Under the pieces are notes generated by a model. The model was not told the DNA's origin. It saw only the letters and a list, made by a program, of their open reading frames with translations, and made no database searches. Positions 55,220-64,000 of a DNA stretch of 64,000 nucleotides are shown piece after piece. Origin of the DNA: Streptomyces sp. HD (GTDB taxonomy: Bacteria; Actinomycetota; Actinomycetes; Streptomycetales; Streptomycetaceae); contig NZ_JAQMYP010000003.1 in the NCBI RefSeq assembly GCF_028369295.1, forward strand, positions 186,001-250,000, read 5' to 3'. The number at the start of each line of letters is the position of its first letter. Position 1 is the stretch's first letter. Both the position numbers and the translations under genes were made by a program.

Positions 55220-56068
55220 GTGAACCGAGCCGAACTCGCCGACTTCCTGCGCCGTGGCCGTGCCCGGCTGACCCCGTCGGACGTGGGTCTGACGCCGGGC
55301 CCCCGGCGTCGCACACCGGGCCTGCGCCGCGAGGAGGTGGCGCAGCTGGCCGGCATGTCGGTCGACTACTACACCCGGCTTGAGCAGTCCCGTGGCCCCC
55401 GCCCGTCCCGCCAGATGCTGACGGCACTGGCCCGCGCGCTGCGCCTGACCGACGTCGAGCAGGACCATCTGTTCCACCTGGCCGGCGAGGAGCCGCCGCG
55501 GCGCGAGACGGCGTCGGAGCATGTCCGTCCCGGGCTGCTGCTGATCCTGGACCGGCTGCACGACACCCCGGCACAGGTGGTGAACGACTGCGGTGAGGTG
55601 CTGGCCCAGAACGCGATGGCCATGGCCCTGGTGGGCGACGTGATGTCCCGCCCGCGCCGGGACCGCAACCTGACCCGCCGCTTCTTCCTGGACCCGACCG
55701 CGCGCACGCTCTTCCCGCAGGAGGACCTCGCGGGCCACGCGCGCGCCCATGTGGCGACCCTGCGCGCGGTGGCCGCGGCCCGCCCCGACGACCCGGAGCC
55801 GGCCGCGCTGGTCGCCGAACTCCGGGCGTCCAGCGAGGAGTTCGCACGGCTGTGGGACGAGCACGAGGTGTCGCAGCGCAACCGGGCGACGAAGCGCTTC
55901 CTGCATCCCGTGGTCGGCCTGCTGGAGCTGGACTGCGAGGTCATGGTCAGCCACGAGCACCGCCACCTGCTGGTCGTCCACTCGGCCCGCCCGGGGACGG
56001 AGGCCCACGAGCGTCTGCAACTCCTGCGCGTGGTGGGCCTGCAGGACATGTCGCCCAGCGTTCCGTAG
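55220..56068 (+). CDS. XRE regulator with MmyB-like ligand domain
   Basis: This 282-residue protein has an N-terminal HTH (LRREEVAQLAGMSVDYYTRLEQSRGPRPSRQML) and the MmyB/PAS-like domain thought to bind fatty acids (LLILDRLHDTPAQVVNDCGEVLAQNAMAMAL...RFFLDPTARTLFP). Its GTG lies about 120 bp from the divergent SDR gene, so it probably controls that gene. GGAGAG overlaps the start. Ligand binding is inferred from the family. Confidence 0.92.
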   Translation: MNRAELADFLRRGRARLTPSDVGLTPGPRRRTPGLRREEVAQLAGMSVDYYTRLEQSRGPRPSRQMLTALARALRLTDVEQDHLFHLAGEEPPRRETASEHVRPGLLLILDRLHDTPAQVVNDCGEVLAQNAMAMALVGDVMSRPRRDRNLTRRFFLDPTARTLFPQEDLAGHARAHVATLRAVAAARPDDPEPAALVAELRASSEEFARLWDEHEVSQRNRATKRFLHPVVGLLELDCEVMVSHEHRHLLVVHSARPGTEAHERLQLLRVVGLQDMSPSVP

Positions 56069-56273
56069 GTGACTCGTGAGTAGTTGAGGCCGGAAATCAC
56101 CCTTGCCGACGCTCGCCCCACGCGCATCAATGGAAACGGCGGTTCCGACGGACCGTCAGATTCGATTCTTCACCCGGTTCAGTTCTTCATGCAGCGTGTC
56201 CGCACCCACCTGCCGAACAGTCCCCATCCCCCACAGGCAGGAATTCCCCCACCCGCAAAGGGAGCGAACCCCC

Positions 56274-56750
56274 ATGAGACGTACACGTATCGGAGCAGGT
56301 GCGGCGCTCGCCGCCGGGGCCCTCGCGGTCACCGGACTGGCCTTCGCACCCGCCGCCTTCGCCGTCGCCCCCGGCAGCGCGACGATCACCGCCGACTGCG
56401 GCAGCTTCGGCGGTGGCGAGGCCACCCTCACGGCGACACAGAACGGCACCGCCGCCACCGTCACCGTCAACTCCTCCGCGATCACCGCGCCGATCGCGCT
56501 GTCGGAGGACTCGATCGCCTCGACCCTCACTCTCGTGAAGGCGAGCGGCGGCACCGTCGCCTTCAGCGGCACGGAGAACCCGGCGATGGCCGCCGGCGAC
56601 CCCGTCCAGGTCGGCCCGCTGAGCGGCACCGTCGCCTCCGGGGACAGCCTGGAGGCCTTCGGCGGCTCGCTGAAGATGACTGTCCTCGGCATCACCATCA
56701 CCTGCACGGCGACGGGGCCGCAGTCGCCGGGCCCGTTCGTGTTCGACTGA
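56274..56750 (+). CDS. Small secreted beta-rich protein
   Basis: This 158-residue protein has a signal peptide (IGAGAALAAGALAVTGLAFA, cleavage near AAFA). The mature part is rich in Gly, Thr, Ala and Ser with two Cys (TADCGSFGG and ITCTATG) that could pair. GGGAG precedes the ATG. Its sequence suggests a surface or extracellular beta-sandwich; no family is recognised. Confidence 0.78.
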   Translation: MRRTRIGAGAALAAGALAVTGLAFAPAAFAVAPGSATITADCGSFGGGEATLTATQNGTAATVTVNSSAITAPIALSEDSIASTLTLVKASGGTVAFSGTENPAMAAGDPVQVGPLSGTVASGDSLEAFGGSLKMTVLGITITCTATGPQSPGPFVFD

Positions 56751-56809
56751 GGCGGCGTGTGCCGTACTCGGTGAAGAACCGAGGGGCGCGGTCCCGGCGC
56801 CGCTACGGC

Positions 56810-59592
<2,783 letters not shown>

Positions 59593-59854
59593 ACCCGCAC
59601 CACCCGGAACGCCGACCACGCGGCAACAACCGCACATCGATACAGCCTGGACCTCCACGTCAAGGTCGCCAAGGACTGACAGCGCGACCCCAAGCAACCG
59701 CGCCGCCTCGGCTTCTGAACCCGCACCACCCGGAACGCCGGCCACGCGGCAACAACCGCACATCGATACAGCCTGGACCTCCACGTCAAGGTCGCCAAGG
59801 ACTGACAGCGCGACCCCAAGCAACCGCGCCGCCTGGGCTTCTGAGGTCGGTTTC

Positions 59855-59992
59855 CTCGCCCCGCCGCCCCTGCCCGTCCCATCCTCCAGGGGCTTCGCCC
59901 CTTCGACCCCGGGCCCTCCTGGGGGCTGCGCCCCCAGACCCCCGCTCCGGCCCCCTGAAGGGCCTTGTCCTCAAACGCCGGACGGGCTGAAA
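59855..59992 (+). repeat. Intergenic hairpin repeat, copy near 59.9 kb
   Basis: CCGCCGCCCCTGCCCGTCCC, a CAGGGGCTTCGCCCCTT hairpin, a CTGGGGGCTGCGCCCCCAG hairpin and the tail CTCAAACGCCGGACGGGCTGAAA (59970-59992) follow each other. It lies between the era repeats and the convergent MFS gene stop (60037), where a terminator is expected. Confidence 0.85.
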
Positions 59993-60036
59993 GGTCTGGA
60001 GCCGCGTTGAGGCGTGGCCCCCCGGGTGGGCAGAGG

Positions 60037-61356
60037 CTAGGGACGGTCGCCCCGCCAGTCGCCGTCGCGTTGTGCCCATCGGACAGCCGGGCGCACTGCC
60101 AGACCCGCGGCCGCGAACATTGCGCCCAGTACCGCCCAGCCGGTCGTGCCGTGCTGGATCGCGGTGACCGTGACCAGTGCCGGGCCCGCCATCATCCCGG
60201 CGGACATGCCGGCGCCGAAGACGCCCTGGTACACGCCGTGGAGGCGGGCGTCGGCGAGTTCGTAGCCGAGGGTCCAGCCGCCCGCCGCCGACAGCACCTC
60301 GGCGAGGACCTGCACCACCGCACCGACCGTCAGCGCGAGCACCGCCCACACCGGTGACAGCCCCGCCGACAGCGCGTACACCGCACAGGCCGCCCCGAGC
60401 AACAGCCCCGCCCAGCCCATCGCCCGTACGGCGCTGGGGACTTGGGAAGCCCGGCGGGCGACGCGCACCTGGAGCACGGCGACCAGGACGCAGTTGACGA
60501 TCGCGAGCAGGGCCGCCGTCCAGCGCGGCGCCTCGGTGCGCTCCACGATCCACAGGGGCAGGCCGACCTCGGCCAGTGTGTACTGCACGGCCAGCACCGC
60601 GTTCAGCACGGTCACCGTCAGATACGGCCGGTCGCGCACCGCACGCCAGCGGTCCACCGGCGCCGCCCCGGCGGGGTCCGCCTTCCGTGCCAGGACGTGC
60701 GGCGCGACCGGGAGCCGCCGCACCATCAGCGCGGGCGCCCAGAACGTCACCGCGTTGATCAGGATCACGGTCACATAGGCGCCCCGCGTGTCGAGTTGGA
60801 GCACGATCGCGCCGAACCCGCCGCCCACACCCATCGCCACGTTCGTGACCGTCCGCAGATACGCCCGCGCCGCCACCCGGGTCTGAGCCGGCAGCACATC
60901 GGCGTAGATCGCACCCTGCACCCCGCGACTCGCCATCTGCAGCCCGGTCCCGCAGATCACCGCGGCCAGGAACCCGGCGTACGAGTGCACCAGCGTGTAG
61001 GAGGCCGTCGCCACTCCGCAGGCGCCCCACAGCCATGAGCCCACCCGCCGGGCACCCCAGCGGTCGGCGGCCCGCCCGGCGGGCACCCCGGCCACCACAC
61101 CGACCAGCCCCGCGACCGTCATCCCGAGCCCGACCGCGGTCGCGTCCAGCCCGACGATCCGGGTGAAGTACAGGACGCCCAGCGGGAAGTAGAGCCCGTT
61201 GCCCAGGGCGTTGAGCAGCACGAGCAGACCGGCGCGACGCAGGGTCGGGTCGGCGGGCAACAGCCGGGCCGGGCGGGAGGCGGGGTTGTCGGAGCGCGGC
61301 TCGGCCGTCGTGTCGTCGTCGCGGTGTGATGCCGAGGTGGCGGGTGTTGTGCTCAT
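60037..61356 (-). CDS. MFS efflux-type transporter
   Basis: This 439-residue membrane carrier has twelve predicted helices. The MFS loop GRAADRWGARRVGSW follows helix 2, and AGLLVLLNALGNGLYFPLGVLYFTRIVGL is helix 1. No periplasmic domain is seen. It is divergent from the ArsR-type regulator at 61414, which probably represses it. The substrate is unknown; drug or metabolite export is the likely type of role. Confidence 0.88.
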   Translation of the reverse strand: MSTTPATSASHRDDDTTAEPRSDNPASRPARLLPADPTLRRAGLLVLLNALGNGLYFPLGVLYFTRIVGLDATAVGLGMTVAGLVGVVAGVPAGRAADRWGARRVGSWLWGACGVATASYTLVHSYAGFLAAVICGTGLQMASRGVQGAIYADVLPAQTRVAARAYLRTVTNVAMGVGGGFGAIVLQLDTRGAYVTVILINAVTFWAPALMVRRLPVAPHVLARKADPAGAAPVDRWRAVRDRPYLTVTVLNAVLAVQYTLAEVGLPLWIVERTEAPRWTAALLAIVNCVLVAVLQVRVARRASQVPSAVRAMGWAGLLLGAACAVYALSAGLSPVWAVLALTVGAVVQVLAEVLSAAGGWTLGYELADARLHGVYQGVFGAGMSAGMMAGPALVTVTAIQHGTTGWAVLGAMFAAAGLAVRPAVRWAQRDGDWRGDRP

Positions 61357-61413
61357 GGCGACATCTCAACCGGCGCGGAGACGCAGCCGACAATGATTTA
61401 GCGTGGCGCTCAA

Positions 61414-62394
61414 ATGATCGAGTTCCACTTCGCCATCGGCGACCTGGCCACCACCTCCTTCGCGTACTCCCCGCTGCAGGAGGCGGTGTTCTCGCTGCGC
61501 TGCTGGCACGACCCGGCGCGGTTCCCCCACCAGCGGCCCTGGCTGCGACGGCTGCGCCCGGCCTACGAACGCCAGGACACGGAGCTCCTGGAGGCACTCG
61601 TCATGCCCGGCAACTGGATCGCGGACTTCCTCACCCCGCGTCCCGCCCGGGTACGCCCCGCTTTCGCCGAGGAACTGAACAGGGTGCGGGCCACCCCCGC
61701 CGACGCGGTGGACGACGGCTTCCGCCGGACCTGCGGCAAGGGCGGACCCCTGCCACCGGTCGTGGCCCGTGGACTGGCGCACCCCGAGAAGCTGCTGACC
61801 CGGGTGACCGCCGCGCTCGACGGCTACTGGCACGACTGTCTGGCTCCGGACTGGTGGCCGAGAGCACAGACCGTGCTGGAGTCCGACCTGTCCCACCACT
61901 CGCGCGTGCTCGCGGAACAGGGCTCGGCCGCGCTCTTCAAGGGCCTCGACCCGCGCCTGACCTGGACCGGCGACATCCTGCGTCTGACACCCCCCGTGGG
62001 CTCCCACTGGCCGGACGCGGACGTGCGGATCGCAGGCCGCGCCATGGTTCTGATCCCCACCCTGTTCGCCCGGGGCGCCACCACCAACATCGACCCCGCC
62101 CTGCCCCCGGTGCTGCACTATCCGGCCCGCGGCCGCGCCACCCTCTCCGAGGAACCGCCCCCGGTCAGCGACCGGGCCCTGGTCCGCCTCCTCGGCCGCC
62201 CCCGGGCCCGGCTGCTCCTGCTGCTCGCCGAACCGGCTTCCACGACGGAACTGGCCCACCGGCTCGGCGTCACCCCCGGCGCGGTCAGCCAGCATCTCGC
62301 CGTCCTCTACGACGCCGGCCTGCTCAGCCGCGCCCGCAGCGGCCGGATGGTCCGGTACGCGCGCACCCCGCTCGGCGACGACCTGTGCCGCTGA
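61414..62394 (+). CDS. ArsR-type regulator with DUF5937 N-terminal domain
   Basis: This 326-residue protein has a long N-terminal domain (MIEFHFAIGDLATTSFAYSPLQEAVFSLR) of the DUF5937 type and a C-terminal winged helix (LLLLLAEPASTTELAHRLGVTPGAVSQHLAVLYDAGLLSRARSGRMVRYARTPLG). No metal-binding Cys pair is seen. The ATG is 57 bp from the divergent exporter gene and lacks a strong ribosome-binding site. Control of that exporter is inferred. Confidence 0.87.
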   Translation: MIEFHFAIGDLATTSFAYSPLQEAVFSLRCWHDPARFPHQRPWLRRLRPAYERQDTELLEALVMPGNWIADFLTPRPARVRPAFAEELNRVRATPADAVDDGFRRTCGKGGPLPPVVARGLAHPEKLLTRVTAALDGYWHDCLAPDWWPRAQTVLESDLSHHSRVLAEQGSAALFKGLDPRLTWTGDILRLTPPVGSHWPDADVRIAGRAMVLIPTLFARGATTNIDPALPPVLHYPARGRATLSEEPPPVSDRALVRLLGRPRARLLLLLAEPASTTELAHRLGVTPGAVSQHLAVLYDAGLLSRARSGRMVRYARTPLGDDLCR

Positions 62395-62583
62395 CCACAC
62401 GCGGCACACCGGCCGTGACGGGCGGCGCACCGGCGGTGAACAGCGCCGCGCCCGCGTGAAAACCTCCCCGGGGAAAAGGCCTACGGCCTTGTCAGTCCCC
62501 CGGCGTACCCTGGAAATCGCCAGGCCGCCCCCGTGGCGGACGAGTCGTTTCGAGGAGGACGAGCAAGGCCTACGAGCCGGCCC

Positions 62584-63651
62584 ATGACTCAGACACCCAC
62601 AGCTCACACCCCCGCGCAGGGGCAGGCACGAGCGCAGTTCACCGTCCCCGCCCAGCACCCCATGGTGACCGTCCTGGGGTCCGGCGACTCCCTCCTGCGC
62701 GTGATCGAGAAGGCCTTCCCGGCGACCGACATCCATGTCCGGGGCAATGAGATAAGCGCGGTGGGTGACAGCCATGAAGTCGCCCTTGTCCAGCGCCTGT
62801 TCGACGAGATGATGCTGGTGCTCCGCACCGGGCAACCGATGACGGAGGACGCAGTGGAACGCTCGATCGCCATGCTCAGGGCCAGTGAGAACGGCGAGGG
62901 ACCGGAAGAGACGCCGGCCGAGGTGCTCACCCAGAACATCCTCTCCTCCCGCGGCCGCACGATCCGTCCCAAGACCCTCAACCAGAAGCGGTACGTCGAC
63001 GCGATCGACAAGCACACGATCGTCTTCGGCATCGGCCCCGCCGGTACCGGCAAGACCTATCTCGCCATGGCCAAGGCGGTGCAGGCCCTGCAGTCCAAGC
63101 AGGTCAACCGCATCATCCTGACCCGGCCCGCGGTCGAGGCGGGCGAGCGGCTCGGCTTCCTGCCGGGCACGCTCTACGAGAAGATCGACCCGTACCTGCG
63201 GCCGCTGTACGACGCGCTGCACGACATGCTCGACCCGGACTCGATCCCCCGGCTGATGGCCGCCGGGACCATCGAGGTCGCGCCGCTCGCGTACATGCGC
63301 GGCCGGACGCTGAACGACGCCTTCATCATCCTGGACGAGGCCCAGAACACCAGCCCCGAGCAGATGAAGATGTTCCTCACCCGTCTCGGCTTCGACTCGA
63401 AGATAGTCATCACCGGTGACGTGACCCAGGTCGACCTTCCGGACGGCACCAAGTCCGGTCTGCGGCAGGTGCAGGACATCCTGGACGGCGTCGACGACGT
63501 CCACTTCTCCCGGCTCTCGTCCCACGATGTCGTCCGGCACAAGCTCGTCGGCCGTATCGTCGACGCGTACGAGTTGTACGACAGCAAGCACGGCACCCAG
63601 AACGGCACGCACAAGGGCCGCGGTGGCAAGGCCGGGCACAAGGGGAAGTAG
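62584..63651 (+). CDS. phoH: PhoH-family ATPase
   Basis: This 355-residue protein has an N-terminal KH-like RNA-binding region ([23 protein letters not shown]) and a PhoH helicase-like ATPase with Walker A GPAGTGKT (151-158), Walker [18 protein letters not shown] and the [22 protein letters not shown] end. Its partner YbeY follows 15 bp downstream, pointing to RNA maturation or decay. The ATG at 62584 ([10 protein letters not shown]) is the conserved streptomycete start; the frame is open to 62533. The ribosome-binding sequence GAGGAGGA lies unusually far upstream. Confidence 0.95.
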   Translation: MTQTPTAHTPAQGQARAQFTVPAQHPMVTVLGSGDSLLRVIEKAFPATDIHVRGNEISAVGDSHEVALVQRLFDEMMLVLRTGQPMTEDAVERSIAMLRASENGEGPEETPAEVLTQNILSSRGRTIRPKTLNQKRYVDAIDKHTIVFGIGPAGTGKTYLAMAKAVQALQSKQVNRIILTRPAVEAGERLGFLPGTLYEKIDPYLRPLYDALHDMLDPDSIPRLMAAGTIEVAPLAYMRGRTLNDAFIILDEAQNTSPEQMKMFLTRLGFDSKIVITGDVTQVDLPDGTKSGLRQVQDILDGVDDVHFSRLSSHDVVRHKLVGRIVDAYELYDSKHGTQNGTHKGRGGKAGHKGK

Positions 63652-63666
63652 AGACACAGCGCGACC

Positions 63667-64000
63667 ATGTCGATCGACGTCAACAACGAGTCCGGAACCG
63701 AGGTCGACGAGCAGGCGATCCTCGACATCGCCCGCTACGCACTCGCGCGGATGCGCATCCACCCGCTCTCCGAGCTCTCGGTGATCGTCGTGGACGCCGA
63801 CGCCATGGAGCAGCTCCACATCCAGTGGATGGACCTGCCGGGGCCGACGGATGTCATGTCCTTCCCGATGGACGAGCTGCGGCCGCCGTCCAAGGACGAC
63901 GACGAGCCCCCGCAGGGGCTCCTCGGTGACATCGTGCTGTGCCCCGAAGTCGCCACGAAGCAGGGGGCCGAGGCGCCCACGCAGCACACCATGGACGAGG
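63667..64000 (+). CDS. ybeY: Endoribonuclease YbeY, N-terminal part (runs off the window)
   Basis: The first 111 codons of the rRNA maturation nuclease are present: [29 protein letters not shown], then [34 protein letters not shown] and [14 protein letters not shown]. The zinc-binding HxxxHxDxxH motif lies beyond the right edge. The ATG follows phoH by 15 bp, so the two are co-transcribed as in most bacteria. Confidence 0.96.
   Translation, partial: MSIDVNNESGTEVDEQAILDIARYALARMRIHPLSELSVIVVDADAMEQLHIQWMDLPGPTDVMSFPMDELRPPSKDDDEPPQGLLGDIVLCPEVATKQGAEAPTQHTMDE

Overview
The window is a 64-kb piece of a high-GC actinomycete chromosome, almost certainly Streptomyces. The evidence is the strong G/C bias at third codon positions, frequent GTG starts, ATGA/GTGA start-stop overlaps, DUF397/XRE pairs, SCO2521-SCO2525-family genes, and a gene order (glyS, znuABC-zur, uppS-recO, the SCO252x set, leuA, phoH-ybeY) that recalls the S. 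coelicolor SCO2504-SCO2533 neighbourhood. No rRNA, tRNA, CRISPR array or complete insertion sequence was seen.

Layout. 1-6.2 kb: glyS (partial), a Zur-controlled zinc importer (znuA-znuC-znuB) with zur, then uppS and recO on the opposite strand; the recO 5' end is duplicated. 6.2-8.4 kb: a DUF1266 gene, two tiny ORFs and an XRE/DUF397 pair. 8.4-18.2 kb: eight tightly packed minus-strand genes, made up of a SAM methyltransferase, the SCO2524, SCO2523 (variant P-loop), SCO2522 and SCO2521 families, two paralogous membrane proteins and an NB-ARC/TPR STAND ATPase. Their function is unknown and this is the best candidate for an undescribed system. 18.3-26.9 kb: accessory genes, including a GNAT enzyme, a secreted hydrolase, a TIM-barrel hydrolase, a broken ECF sigma factor and broken partner gene, an AraC regulator, a short UvrA and a VOC protein. 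27.2-36.2 kb: a FadR-type regulator, a peptide-type ABC importer, a DapA/NanA-family lyase and a secreted sialidase, probably a sialic-acid utilisation locus. 37-41.2 kb: an MMPL exporter with its own two-component system. 41.4-47.9 kb: secreted proteins, including a 1366-residue lytic-transglycosylase-like plus SGNH protein, and a TerB-family gene. 48.1-51.5 kb: leuA with an attenuator-type leader peptide, and a protealysin/emfourin protease-inhibitor pair. 51.6-58.5 kb: a beta-glucosidase with its transporter, an SDR with divergent regulator, a small secreted protein, and amtB-glnK with a well-formed GlnR site. 58.6-64 kb: era, an MFS exporter with divergent ArsR-type regulator, phoH and partial ybeY.

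Two themes run through the non-coding DNA. Dispersed intergenic repeats occur at many gene ends: a modular GC-rich hairpin unit ending in CTCAAACGCCGGACGGGCTGA, a GGGGCGCGGGGAACTGCGCGA element, and a roughly 40-bp element with CTCCCCCACT/GGGAGGTRCCCCCA ends. The last of these has inserted into a sigma-factor gene and sits at the start of the MMPL gene. Partial gene-end duplications also occur, at the recO 5' end and the era 3' end (126-bp period).
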